Assembly (NCBI RefSeq): GCF_030269925.1
Contig: NC_085129.1
Span: 17,475,501 to 17,539,500 of the forward strand
Source of the DNA: Bombyx mori
Taxonomy: Eukaryota; Arthropoda; Insecta; Lepidoptera; Bombycidae
Direction: 5' to 3'
DNA: 64,000 nucleotides
Under the pieces are notes generated by a model, which made no database searches, was not told where the DNA came from, and worked only from the letters and a program-made list of their open reading frames with translations. The first letter of the stretch is position 1. Every line of letters starts with the position of its first letter. The position numbers and the translations under genes are program-made. Positions 1-33,545 of this stretch are shown here, piece after piece.

Positions 1-217
1 AGGACCTTTTGTGAGTCCGTACGGGTAGGTACTACCGCTCTGTCTATTTCTGTCGCGAAGCAGTAATGCGTTTCGGTTTGAAGAGTGGGGCAGCCGTTGT
101 AACTATACTGAGACCTTAGAACTTATATCGCAAGGTGGGTGGCGCATTTACGTTGTAGATGAACACCAGGTGGGCTGTGAGCTTGTCCACCCATCTATGC
201 AATACATAAAAAAAAAT
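1..217 (+). repeat. Bm1-type SINE, 3' half
   Basis: Cut by the window edge. It ends CATCTATGCAATACATAAAA, immediately before the 3' side of ABC exon 14. Confidence 0.88.
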
Positions 218-262
218 TGTAGTCTGAATGCTGCACTATTGAAGCCGTGAGGGTGTGGGTAC

Positions 263-23167
<22,905 letters not shown>

Positions 23168-24160
23168 TCTCCGAGACACGATAGGACCGCATTAAATAAA
23201 ATTGCACTTTTGAAAGAAGTTCCTATCACGAATTATATTCGAATAAAGCACTTTTTATCACTGGCTCTTTCGTTATAGGCACTTTTATACACCGAAATAT
23301 TTACGTACACTAAGTATTTACCCCCATGATTTGTATCTGGAACAAACAAAAAGACGTTACTTAAAATTTTTCAACATATACGGAATATGGGCAGTCAATG
23401 TTCTTGCGATCCACCAATCAACAAGTTCTCTCTTCTTCAACCTGTGCCCACCCAATCCCGAATGCAGGTCTCTTCATATACACTAAATTCTTTTGGGTAT
23501 CTTGCTTTTCGCATCCAGTCTTTACCGGCTATTTCGATCAGATGATGGACATACTTTAATAATCTACACGCACGGCCAAAATTAGAGAGAGATGGAGAAG
23601 CTTCGCGAAACCGCAACCAACCAATAAGACGATAGATAACCACTACCACCAGGGCCTTGAAACTGCGATACTTTAAGACAAATCTTTTTTGTATGGTAAC
23701 TAGCGACATCTTGTAGTAGATGCCCCTATACTTATATATTGTTAAAGTTAAGGCATTTCATTATAGTATAACTAAGCACAGAAAATAAATAAAAAATAAT
23801 AAATCATACAAATCTTTATTTGTAAAAGACAAATTGATTAAATTTTATCAAATTGTGGCTTATGAAAATTTACAAAACCCTTAAATGAAAAATCAAATAT
23901 AGGATAGGTAATATGTTACTGCCAATTACACCAGCAAACCTATCGAAGCGAAGCCATCTAGTGGCCGACGTCCGTAAACATTTTTGTCGAGTTCTTGAGT
24001 TGCTTATCTGTAACTAATTTATGTGTACTATCTATGACTACCACTCCGCCAGAAGTGAGAAGAAGAAATATATGAACGAACCCTAAGCCTAGAGACAAAG
24101 ATAAATAACTAATGGAACTTAAATATCGTCTTAGCGTGTCGTAGACACAATTAAAAGTGC
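23168..24160. other. Upstream region of the ABC gene
   Basis: It should contain the promoter and any 5' untranslated exon, but no TATA box or initiator can be named with confidence. It includes the LINE relic at 23430-23580. Confidence 0.45.
23430..23580 (-). mobile_element. LINE reverse-transcriptase C-terminal relic
   Basis: The minus strand reads LIEIAGKDWMRKAR then YEETCIRDWVGTG, resembling the end of insect LINE ORF2 (D-I---G--WMR-A-----W---EEA---W). Stops and mismatches show decay. It lies just upstream of the ABC gene start. Confidence 0.5.
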
Positions 24161-24162
24161 TT

Positions 24163-24245
24163 TTACGACGAGCTCACAGCCCACCTGGTGTTAAGTGGTT
24201 ACTGGAGCCTATAAACATCTACAACGTAAATGTCCCACCCACTTG
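24163..24245 (-). repeat. Bm1-type SINE fragment
   Basis: Tail section from ACGAGCTCACAGCCCACC to CCACCCACTTG. Confidence 0.8.
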
Positions 24246-24564
24246 TTGGAATAGCCCCTTAGGTTACCAAGGATTAGGTAAGGAAAAAAAAGACTTTGTA
24301 TACATTCGGTCAGTGCCGATGACAAAGTGAGCAGTGAGGGTCACAATGTTTGTTCTAATATACCAAACACTGTTAATAATTTATGATGATGATTCGAAGG
24401 TGACAAGGTAACGTCTATCTTCGACTTCATAATTAATTTAAAATTAAGCCGGTGCTTATTTAGCGTTCTATTACATTTTAATAGTTGAATGGTGTATATT
24501 ATAATTTCACGGATTACCCGACGTAAATTATTAAGCTTATATATACATATGCATATATATGTAT

Positions 24565-24725
24565 GTATATCGAGGGGTAAAGGCTATTTGTTTTAAGAGA
24601 CATTTCGCAATTTTACCGGAGAGCCATTTAAAGCTTTATAATTTGGAAAAACATATCATAACAAAAAAACTTCTTCAGCTATTTGAATGGGATAAACTTA
24701 ATTGAAGTTCAATTCCACCATTCCA
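24565..24725 (+). repeat. Old dispersed repeat, copy 3
   Basis: Same family. CGGAGAGCCATTTAAAGC and TTCAGCTATTTGAATGGG. Confidence 0.5.
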
Positions 24726-24764
24726 ATTATTCCATGACTTAATATATTATACGACTTTATATGT

Positions 24765-24840
24765 TATTTATTGAAGTTATACTTCTTTAAGCACGTTGAG
24801 AGTAAAATTTTACTCGCGACCAATTCGTTACGGCCAGAGA
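24765..24840 (+). repeat. Dispersed repeat shared with 47870-47960
   Basis: TTATACTTCTTTAAGCACGT and GAGAGTAAAATTTTAC recur near 47880 as TTATACTTCTTTAGGCGCGT and GAGTGAAATTTTACGATG. The element type is unknown. Confidence 0.4.
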
Positions 24841-25480
24841 GAAAAGATACAATTTAGGAGGAGCGAGAGTGAGAAAATAGACAAAGCGTCTCGCGAGCCA
24901 CTCGACCGTGAAGGGAAAGAACAAAACGAGTTAGGTCGGTTATCTTATACACAGCATTCCCTATTACAAGAGAAACGTGATTTATGGATGAGAAATGAAG
25001 AAAACTACAATACTACACACCGAAATTATAGAAGTTACGCTTCTTTCACGTGCACCAAATTGTTTTCTCTCCATTTTTCTATATATATATATATATTAAA
25101 GTCCTATATACTTTCCGAGCGACACGAGATCAAAATCTCCATTATATTGACAAACAACGACCGTACCAGATTCCGAATAGTTAATTTATAATCAATCAAC
25201 ACCGCTTTATTTACTGTATCATGAAAATTAAAAAAGCGTCGAGCCATTGAATAGTATACAACGCGCTATTTAATTTTAGCAGACGTCAGCTACATTCGTG
25301 TCGAAGATCAAGCTTCTGACCTCCTATCCGAAACTGTGAAAGGTCAAACGAAAGGTCATCCCATTGATTTTTCCTATACACTACAAGGGTGCGTCGAGGA
25401 TGAAGCCATTACTAAATTAATTCACCGTGAATTATCGATGTGAAAACGTTAAGACCATTGTCGACGAACTGGTGTTTTTA
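24840..25480. other. Intergenic, unassigned
   Basis: An open frame of 131 codons crosses this stretch but has the composition of random AT-rich DNA and a (TA)n run. I do not call it a gene. Confidence 0.5.
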
Positions 25481-25918
25481 TATTTTTTTATTGCTTAGGT
25501 GGGTGGATGAGCTCAGAGTCCACCTGATGTTAAGTGGTTACCGGAGCCCATAGACATATACAACGTAAATGCCGCCACCAACCTTGAGTTATGAGTTCTA
25601 AAGTCTCAGTTTTTACAGTACAACGGCTGCCCCGCCCTTCAAACCGAAACTCATTACTGCTTCGAGGCAGAAATAGGCAGGGTAGTGGTACCTACCCGCG
25701 CGGACTCTCAAAACGTCCTACTACCAGTAATTACGCAAATTATAATTTTGCGAGTTTGATTTTTATTACACGATGTTATTCCTTCACCGTGGAAGTCAAT
25801 CGTGAACATTTATTAAGTTCGTATTTCATTACAAAAATTAGTAGCTGTCTGCGGGATTCGAACACCGGCACATTCGCATCGCTCGATACGAATGCACTGA
25901 ACGTCTTATCCTTTAGGC

Positions 25919-26524
25919 CAGAGGTCGGCAATGTGCAGCTCTTTGAACTCTTGAGTGTGGCTCTGGCACAAATATCCTGCGGCTAGCCCGGTCTCTAATA
26001 TTATCCGGCTGTGGACGAAAAAGCCGGTTAATAGTATGTACGGTCATTTAATATCTGTACCCCTGACTGATGTCGATTAATATATGTATATGTAAAAAGA
26101 AGCAGTATACAATATGGCATTTATTTTATGATTTGCAATAATAAATGTTTACAAATTTAATTGCAAAATTATAATTTGCGTAAGTACTGGTGGTAGGACC
26201 TCTTGTGAGTTCGCGCGGGTGGGTACCACCACCCTGCCTATTTCTGCCGTGAAGCAGTAATGCGTGTTTCGGTTTGAAGGGTGGGGCAGCCGTTGTAACT
26301 ATACTTGCGACCTTAGAACTTATATCTCAAGGTGGGTGGCGCATTTACGTTGTAGATGTCTATGGGCTCCAGTAGCCACTTAACACCAGGTGGGCTGTGA
26401 GCTCGTCCACCCATCTAAGCAATAAAAATAAAAAAAAATTTACAAACAGATTCGGCTCTCAATTTTTTTTAAATCGTTTTAATTTGCATATTTGGCCCTT
26501 GGCTAATAAGTTTGCCGACCACTG
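25919..26524. mobile_element. hAT-like element, 606 bp, inserted in a Bm1 SINE
   Basis: Its ends are CAGAGGTCGGCAA and TTTGCCGACCACTG, a near-perfect TIR with the hAT CAG start. The 8-bp duplication CTTTAGGC lies on both sides (25911-25918, 26525-26532). Removing it restores the tRNA-like head of the host SINE. A Bm1 copy is nested inside. Confidence 0.92.
26164..26437 (+). repeat. Bm1-type SINE nested in the hAT-like element
   Basis: A 5'-truncated copy, with a possible target duplication TTTACAAA on both sides. Confidence 0.85.
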
Positions 26525-26727
26525 CTTTAGGCCACGACTGCTAGTTGATAAGTTGATAGTACGGTATCTTATCATCCTTAAGAATGATTCGCTTGGGATT
26601 GGCAGTTAGGGAAAATCTTAAGGTCGTGGTCGAAGTCAAGCATGGTGACCGTCCGCGCGTACCTGGAATATCCCCTTAGGCTACCAGTGGAAAAAAAGCA
26701 TGATGAGGAATTACGAACAATTTACTA

Positions 26728-26912
26728 ATTTTTATTTTTTATTGCTTAGATGGGTGGACGAGCTCATAGCCCACCTGATGTTAAGTAGTTACTAGAGCCC
26801 ATAGTCATCCACATCGCAAATGCGCCACCCACTCTTAGATACAAGTTCTAAGGTCTCAAGTATCGTAACAACGGCTGCCCCACCCTTCAAACCGAAACGC
26901 ATTACTGCTTCA
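26728..26912 (-). repeat. Bm1-type SINE, truncated
   Basis: Well-matched tail to the CATTACTGCTTCA segment, then unrelated sequence. Confidence 0.84.
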
Positions 26913-27086
26913 TTAAACGCATTAAATTTTGAAGGTTGTCTTCAGTGTCGTTTGAAAGGCCATCGACTCCCAATGAACAAAGAGAACGTTAAAGACAATA
27001 TTCCGTCACAAATTGACTGTGACAGTTAATCAAGGTGATTGCGCAGTATTCAAATACAATTTTGTTTAATTTTTTTTTTTTTTTAC

Positions 27087-27329
27087 TAGCTGACCCGGCG
27101 GACTTCGTAGTGCCTCAATCGATAAATAAAAGACCTAAACTTTTGTATAAAATAAAACAAACAAAAGGGATCCGTCTGACGGGGGACACATCAAAAGAAA
27201 AACAAAATTGTTGTTTTTATTTAATTCCAAGCATTTTCATATTTATCTACCAAAATTAGCCAAATTGGTCCAGCCTTTCTCGAGTTTTAGCGAGACTACC
27301 GAACAGCAATTCATTTTTATATATATAGA
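27087..27329 (-). mobile_element. Second Helitron-like family, copy 2
   Basis: The same sequence in reverse orientation, internally shorter than the copy at 1003. It runs from CTAGCTGACCCGGC to ATATATATAGA. A T-rich run precedes it on the plus strand. Confidence 0.72.
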
Positions 27330-27334
27330 TAGAT

Positions 27335-27578
27335 AGATTGCTTAGATAGGTGGATGAGCTCACAGCCAACCTGGTGTTAATAGTTACCGGAACCCATAGA
27401 CGTCTACAATGTATTAAATACCGCAACTCACCTTGAGACATTAGTTCTAAGGTCTCACTTTAACAGTACAACGACTGCCCCACCCTTCAAACCGAAGCGC
27501 AGTATTGCTTCACGACAGAAATAGGCAGGATGGTGGTACCTACCCGTGCGGACTCACAAGACGTCCTGCCACCAGTAA
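27335..27578 (-). repeat. Bm1-type SINE, 3' half
   Basis: Begins right after the Helitron-like copy at 27087-27329. Several substitutions. Confidence 0.83.
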
Positions 27579-27825
27579 GCAGACTTAAGAAGAAGAAGCT
27601 AAGTTTATTTGCAGAAATAAAACAAACATATGTATGTAGCTAGCATTTCTGAAACTTCCTTGGAGCAACAATGAAAATGTTTACCCGAAACCCGGAAGCG
27701 ACTTAATGACACTAAGACACATTTGATAATAGTTTTCAATGTAACGAGGTTATGCTATTCAAGACCTTTGTCATTTTCGAGAATAAACAGACAGATAAGA
27801 CACAATTGTATTGGAATTCATACTA

Positions 27826-28225
27826 TTTATATATTAATACGTGAAGCAAAAACTTTGTATCCCTTTTTACGAAAATTGCGCGGACGGAGGAGTATGAAGT
27901 TTTCCACCCTTATAGAGAATATAGAGAAGAAGTGCACAATGCTAATATTTTTTTAAAATAATGCATAAATGATACATTAAATCAATAAAGAAAACATTAC
28001 ACACACTACATACCATGTATTTGACGCACACACGCAAACTTTTGTTCTTGGCGTCTGTTGTCAAATTGAGAATAGATTAAATATTGTTTGTCTTTGTTAA
28101 TATTTTTTATAGTGTAGTCTTGGCGAAATTTGTGATTATAGAAATATAAAATACAATCATAATAGTGTACAAACTTACAATTCTAATTAATTATAGTCGA
28201 ATTTCGACTACTGCGGGACCTCTAG
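27826..28225 (+). mobile_element. Non-autonomous Helitron, 400 bp
   Basis: It starts TTTATATATTAATACG after an A and ends AGTCGAATTTCGACT, a spacer, then CTAG before a T. The 3' hairpin plus CTAG and the lack of a target duplication are the Helitron signature. Confidence 0.88.
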
Positions 28226-28492
28226 TTTTTTTAAATACGTATGCTCTTGCTGGCGCTAATGTCAGCAATTATTCGCCTACCCGTCAGCGAGAAGCTGGAA
28301 TAGCCCTCAGGCTTCCAGTGAATAGGTAGGGAGAAACAAAAAAATATTTGTTTCGTGATGTGCAATAAAGTATATTCACTCTCTCTCTCTCTCACTCTCT
28401 CCTAGCGTTGTATGTGTCAGCATACAGATCAGTGGTATATGAATTTGGACCAAAGAAACAATTTAATAATTTTCTTTTTTTTTATGATTGAA

Positions 28493-28760
28493 GGATTACT
28501 GGTGGCCCGGAGGCCCAGCCGTTTTTTAGTTTTACGTAAAACCATTTCACGCATCGCTTCAGGGTCAACGTAACGGGAAGTGGGCTGTTTTTGATATCGG
28601 TCTTAATGAAACAGTTAATAAGGTGAGATGTGTTGAGCTTTACCAAACAAAGACAGCTATTTGGTTATTCGTTGATATCCTATGAGACTTTTCCGGACTC
28701 GCGGGCTCAATCTGAGAGAGTTTGCTAACACTGGCCCTAGCAAGAGCATTGACTGGTTGA
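28493..28760 (+). repeat. Q-type repeat, mosaic
   Basis: The start TTATGATTGAAGGATTACTG matches 50866. CTCAATCTGAGAGAGTTTGC follows after unrelated sequence. Confidence 0.5.
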
Positions 28761-28790
28761 TTGGTTGAATTAACTAGCCACATTATTATT

Positions 28791-28860
28791 AAGTACTAGC
28801 TGCACCCGTCCGCTTCGCTGGGCATTTAAAATTAACATTATTATTTATTGAGTGATATAT
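28791..28860 (-). mobile_element. Possible Helitron 3' end fragment
   Basis: The piece ACTAGCTGCACCCGTCCG begins with the CTAG seen at the ends of the window's Helitrons, but the rest of an element is not visible here. Confidence 0.3.
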
Positions 28861-28867
28861 ATATATT

Positions 28868-28953
28868 TTATTGCTTAGATGGGTGGACGAGCTCACAGCC
28901 CGCCTGGTGTTAAGTGGTTACTGGAGCCCATAGACATCTACAACGTAAATGCT
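28868..28953 (-). repeat. Bm1-type SINE, 3' fragment
   Basis: Only the tail, ending at CAACGTAAATGC. Confidence 0.82.
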
Positions 28954-29237
28954 ATATGTTGTCTCGTCACCGTCCGGGGTTCAAATCTAATCGTGTAGCG
29001 TGTTACATACTGATATTTATGTAGTATACAATCCTATCAACCTTGAAATAGATTCGTGAGGTTATCTCGAAACTAATAAATTCATTATACATACATACCT
29101 AAAGATAATTTGAACATAGTATTTTCTTCATCATTTGCGAGTCGTTGACACAATTAAAATAACTTTTATAGTTTTTACTCGCGTTATTTATTTACCGATA
29201 CTGCCCACTTTTCGTAAATGAAAATTACTTCTATTAC

Positions 29238-29487
29238 TGATTGTAGGACTTCTTGTGAGTCCGCACGGGTAGGTACCACCACCTAGCCTATTTCTGCCGT
29301 GAAGCAGTAATGCGTTTCGGTTTGAATGGTGGGGCAGCCGTTATACTATTAAAACAAGCCTTATGACTCGTATCTTAAGGTAGGTGGCGGAATTTACGTT
29401 GCAGATGTCCATGAGCGACGGTAACCACTCACCATCAGGTGGGTCGTATGCTCGTCTGCCTAAGCGGGCAATAAAAATAAAATAAAA
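29238..29487 (+). repeat. Mosaic SINE: Bm1 body with LINE-type tail
   Basis: The first 150 bp is Bm1 (GGACTTCTTGTGAGTCCGC). The end reads CGACGGTAACCACTCACCAT and CGTATGCTCGTCTGCCTAAG, the tail of the LINE family at 33942 and 58322. Confidence 0.8.
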
Positions 29488-29954
29488 AGCAGTATATCAA
29501 TTGCAACGTGTTATAGGAAGGGACTTATTCCTGTTTGTTCATTTTGTGTTTCATTTTCTTTTTCTTTATAATTGATTTTAAATTACAAAAATAAATAAAA
29601 GTTACACATTTTATTCGTTTTTCTGTGTTTTCATGTAATCCATATTCTCTCCCTCTCTAACCCGTAAAGGTAAGTAGGTCATATAGCGCATTTTAGTTAG
29701 ATACTTCATATCAGATTTTAAAAAAAACAAGCATCCAAGGCAAATGTATCCAAACACTGAATTAACTCGGAACGGTTTCCGCCTGTGTCACAATATTATT
29801 GTTATGACTTTGTAACGCCTACCCCAGTTTCAAGAAACTATTCGCGTTCAAACAATACTCTTTGTGTATGTAGGAACTAAATTATCTGGCGCGAGTACAT
29901 AACGCGAAATCAGTTTCTAGGGCTTTTCAAAGCGCCTCTTAAATATTTAAAGAG

Positions 29955-30165
29955 GTTATTTCACGTCCTTACGGACCAATCAGATCCAATAAACCTTTGC
30001 CTTAGACGCCTTCAGCTCTAACAATAGGAGCAGGCTTAGAGACCCCGGTAACCGTACTCTTGAACTCGACTAAGAGGTCGACGTGCAACCTAACCCATGC
30101 ATCACTTAGCTGAGTTTTTCGCCTTGTCAGCGGGTCGCTATTCCGATCCGGTAGTAGATTCATTC
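29955..30165 (-). repeat. Q-type repeat, distal part
   Basis: CACGTCCTTACGGACCAATC and GAGACCCCGGTAACCGTACT extend the family beyond the part seen at 50858. Confidence 0.6.
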
Positions 30166-30167
30166 TT

Positions 30168-30578
30168 TTTTTTTATTGCTTAGATAGGTGGACGAGCTTA
30201 CAGCCCACCTGGTGTTAAGTGGTTACTGGAGCCCATAGACATCTACATCGTAAATGCGCCACCCACCTTGAGATATAAGTTCTAAGGTCTCAGTATAGTT
30301 ACAACGGCTGCCCCACCCTTCAAACCGAAACGCATTACTGCTTCACGGTAGAAATAGGCAGGGTGGTGGTACCTACCCGTGCGGACTCACAAGAGGTCTT
30401 ACCAACAGTAATTACGCAAATTATAATTTTGCGGGTTGGATTTTTATGACACGAGGTTATTCCTTCACCGTGGAAGTCAATCGTCAACATTTGTCGAGTA
30501 CGTATTTCATTAGAAGAATTGGAACCCGCCTCGGATTGGAATACCGATGCATCGCTACATACCAATGCGACTTCAATG
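30168..30578 (-). repeat. Bm1-type SINE lacking the A box
   Basis: Complete except for a deletion of about 35 bp in the tRNA-like head between CCAATGC and GACTTCA. This removes the A-box region, so this copy should not be a good polymerase III template. Confidence 0.82.
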
Positions 30579-30747
30579 ATTCTAACAAAATCGTCATTAT
30601 AATTGTGAAAAAAAAAAAACAAAAGTACCTAACATGCGTACAATATAAATGAGGACCAAATTACGCTGCATACGCTCTCTGAGTCCCCATAAATCACATC
30701 GAATGAATCAAATGCAAACGGAACACCAAATAAAAACGTCATTTAGC

Positions 30748-30870
30748 CAAGCAATTGCTCTTGAGTTGCTAGGTCTCCTTCGGAGGCGCTCCGGCAACTG
30801 TTAGCAAATCCCACCCCTCTTGGCTGAGCCTTTGCTCGCCCACCTGTCCTGTTGAAACTGAAGGCTGATG
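30748..30870 (-). repeat. Q-type repeat, proximal part
   Basis: CAATTGCTCTTGAGTTGCTA to GCCCACCTGTCCTGTTGAAA, next to a full-length Bm1. Confidence 0.6.
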
Positions 30871-30898
30871 CATGTGAATATATATTTTTTTGTTTTTT

Positions 30899-31337
30899 GA
30901 AGTCGTCGTGGCCTAAAGGATAAGGCGTCCGGTGCAGTCGTGTTGAGCGATGCACCGGTGTTCGAATCTCAGGCGGGTACCAATTTTTCTAATGAAATCC
31001 GTACTCAACAAATGATCACGATTGACTTCCACGGTGAAGGAATAACATCGTGTAATAAAAATCAAACCCGAAAAATTATAATTTGCGTAATTACCGGTGG
31101 TAGGACATCTTCTGAGTCTGCACGGGTAGGTACCACCACCCTGCCTATTTCGGTCGTGACGCAGTAATGCGTTTCGGTTTGAAGGGTGGGGCAACCGTTG
31201 TAAATATACTAGAGACCTTAGAACTTATATCTCAATGTGGGTGGCGCATTTAAGTTGTAGATGTCTATGGGCTCCAGTAACCACTTAACACCAGGTGGGC
31301 TGTGAGCTCGTCCACCCATCTAAGCAATAAAAAAAAA
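30899..31337 (+). repeat. Bm1-type SINE, full length
   Basis: The tRNA-like head (GTGGCCTAAAGGATAAGGCG, then GGTGTTCGAATCTC) is complete and the A-rich tail is present. One of the best preserved copies. Confidence 0.92.
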
Positions 31338-31572
31338 CCAAGACTCGTCTTTGTGTAATCTTCTGTGTATTCTAAGCTATCACGGCTTAATCTATAGTTT
31401 ATTATTTTGCTTATAGTATTCCCGGCGTTAAGGTTGCTTTAGCGTTCTACGTAGACTAAGCTCATTTAGGTTACACGATATTAAGGTCTTCGTTCTTTGT
31501 ACCTTCTAATAAGAAGTATTTATAAACATCTAAACTTACTAGAGGTCCCGCAGTAGTCGCAATTCGACTATA

Positions 31573-32879
31573 CCTAGTCAGGTCATAAGTATTATCACAC
31601 AGTAAAAACTTTTCTTTTAGAATGCTGGTCACCAAAAAGTTTATTGAATTCGAATTTCGAATTGTTCATGAAAATAAAAATGTATACTTTTAGAATTTTA
31701 CTTATTTTTAAATATGGAGTGGACGCTTAAAGAAGACCGTGTTGCAGTTATTGCGTTGCATCGTTGCGGTTACGCGCCAATTCAAATTTTTAACATACTG
31801 AAAAATTTGAATACAACCAAAAGATTCGTTTATCGTACCATCAAACGATACAATGAAGACTCTAGTGTAGATGACAGGTCAAGAAGTGGTCGCCCTCGGT
31901 CTGTTAGGACTCCAGCAGTGATAAAAGCTGTGAATGCGCGAATTCAAAGAAATCCCAAACGTAAGCAGAAACTGTTGGCCCTTCAGATGGGGTTAAGAAG
32001 AACCACGGCGAAAAGGGTGTTAAATGAAGACTTAGGGCTTCGGGCATATCGAAGAAAAACAGGACATCGTTTGAATGCTCGTCTAATGGACCTGAGACTG
32101 AAGAGATGCCGCGCTTTGTTGAAGCGGTACGCAGGAAAAATATATCGGGAAATTCTTTTTTCGGATGAAAAATTTTTTACCGTAGAAGAGAGCTACAACA
32201 AACAAAATGATAAGGTGTACGCACACAGTAGTGAAGAAGCGAGCAACCGTATTCCGCGTGTCCAACGAGGTCATTTTCCATCCTCGCTCATGGTATGGTT
32301 GGGAGTTTCTTATTGGGGCTTAACAGAGGTACATTTTTGTGAGAAAGGTGTAAAAACGAATGCAGTTGTGTATCAAAATACAGTCCTGACGAACCTTGTG
32401 GAACCTGTTTCTCATACCATGTTCAATAACAGGCACTGGGTATTCCAACAAGATTCGGCGCCAGCTCATAGAGCGAAGAGCACACAAGACTGGCTGGCGG
32501 CGCGTGAAATCGACTTCATCCGGCACGAAGACTGGCCCTCCTCCAGTCCAGATTTGAATCCGTTAGATTACAAGATATGGCAACACTTGGAGGAAAAGGC
32601 GTGCTCAAAGCCTCATCCCAATTTGGAGTCACTCAAGACATCCTTGATTAAGGCAGCCGCCGATATTGACATGGACCTCGTTCGTGCTGCGATAGACGAC
32701 TGGCCGCGCACATTGAAGGCCTGTATTCAAAATCACGGAGGTCATTTTGAATAAACTTTAGTGTCATAAGAATCTATGTTTTGTTAAGTTCATTTTGGTA
32801 TATGAATGGTTACATAATGAATAAACTTGTTTCAATTATTTTACATTAAACATGTGACAGAATTTATGACCTGACTAGG
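31573..32879 (+). mobile_element. Intact mariner (maT-type, DD37D), 1307 bp
   Basis: A complete element with TIRs starting CCTAGTCAGGTCATAA at both ends (about 27 bp, few mismatches), flanked by TA (31571-31572 and 32880-32881). It contains one uninterrupted transposase frame. It sits inside a Helitron copy, whose sequence continues exactly across the TA. AATAAA motifs occur right after the stop codon and near the 3' TIR. Confidence 0.95.
31714..32754 (+). CDS. Mariner transposase, 346 aa, apparently intact
   Basis: The full-length transposase binds the TIRs and cuts and pastes the element into TA sites. An N-terminal helix-turn-helix pair covers about residues 1-110 (RRTTAKRVLNEDLGLRAYR in the second). 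The catalytic domain has ILFSDEKFF (first Asp), WVFQQDSAPAHRA (second Asp) and SSPDLNPLDYKIW (third Asp). There are 37 residues between the second and third Asp, the spacing of the maT lineage to which silkworm Bmmar1 belongs, rather than the 34 of classical mariners. The length of about 346 is normal, and no stop or frameshift is seen. Activity is inferred from integrity only. Confidence 0.95.
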   Translation: MEWTLKEDRVAVIALHRCGYAPIQIFNILKNLNTTKRFVYRTIKRYNEDSSVDDRSRSGRPRSVRTPAVIKAVNARIQRNPKRKQKLLALQMGLRRTTAKRVLNEDLGLRAYRRKTGHRLNARLMDLRLKRCRALLKRYAGKIYREILFSDEKFFTVEESYNKQNDKVYAHSSEEASNRIPRVQRGHFPSSLMVWLGVSYWGLTEVHFCEKGVKTNAVVYQNTVLTNLVEPVSHTMFNNRHWVFQQDSAPAHRAKSTQDWLAAREIDFIRHEDWPSSSPDLNPLDYKIWQHLEEKACSKPHPNLESLKTSLIKAAADIDMDLVRAAIDDWPRTLKACIQNHGGHFE

Positions 32880-33404
32880 TAATTAATTGGAATTGTAAGT
32901 TTGTACACTATTATGATTGTATTTTATACTTCTATAATCACAAATTTCGCCTATAAAAAATATTAACAAAGACAAACAATATTTAATCTCAATTTGACAA
33001 CAGACGTCAAGAACAAAAGTTTGACAATAAATAGTATGCATGCGTGTGTGCGTCAAATACAGGGTATGTAGTGTGTGTAATGTTTTCTTTATTGATTTAA
33101 TGTATCTTTTATGCATTATTTAAAAAAAATTATAGCATTGTGCACTTCTCTGTATTCTCTATAAGTGTAGAAAATTTCATACTCCTCCGTCCGCACAATT
33201 TTCGTAAAAAGGGATACAAAGTTTTTGCTTCACGTATTAATATATAGATTGGTAAATAAAATTAAAGGCACTTTGAGAAATTACAGTTCTTTTGAATGTG
33301 GATTTCATCTTCGCGGTAAGAGGATTTCTGTTATTTTTTGCCTACCTATGCTAGAAACTTCGAGGAGTTATTATAGCTTCATTGGACGCGTACGACGCTC
33401 ACAG

Positions 33405-33545
33405 GCCTTGGGGGAACTTGCTTACATCTGCATCGTTCAGTTAGGAAGAATAGTGCTTTGCTGAATCTACCACCGGATCGGAATCGCGACTCACTGAGAA
33501 GGTTCGGCGAGAAATTCGGTGGACTTGATTCCGGGTGTTGGATCC
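33405..33545 (+). repeat. Q-type repeat fragment
   Basis: GAATCTACCACCGGATCGGA and GAGAAATTCGGTGGACTTG. Confidence 0.6.

Larger units (their letters stand above)
25483..26540 (-). repeat. Bm1-type SINE interrupted by a hAT-like element
   Basis: SINE parts lie at 25483-25918 and 26533-26540. The break is inside the A-box region of the tRNA-like head. The 8-bp duplication makes the order of events certain. Confidence 0.9.
31539..33248 (-). mobile_element. Non-autonomous Helitron copy split by the mariner
   Basis: Two pieces (31539-31572 and 32882-33248) together give about 400 bp of the same Helitron found at 4968, 12962 and 27826. On the minus strand it begins TCTATATATTAATACGTG and ends with the hairpin AGTCG-n-CGACT followed by CTAG. 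The flanks show the A/T insertion rule. It has no coding capacity. Confidence 0.9.

Noticed and set aside
24796..25191. A 131-codon frame in intergenic DNA
   Set aside because: It overlaps a dispersed repeat at its start and a (TA)n tract near its end. No recognisable domain.
25591..25986. Open frames inside Bm1 copies (also near 5839, 30335, 30913, 35274)
   Set aside because: They repeat the same peptide pieces from each SINE copy and differ by frameshifts between copies, so they are not genes.
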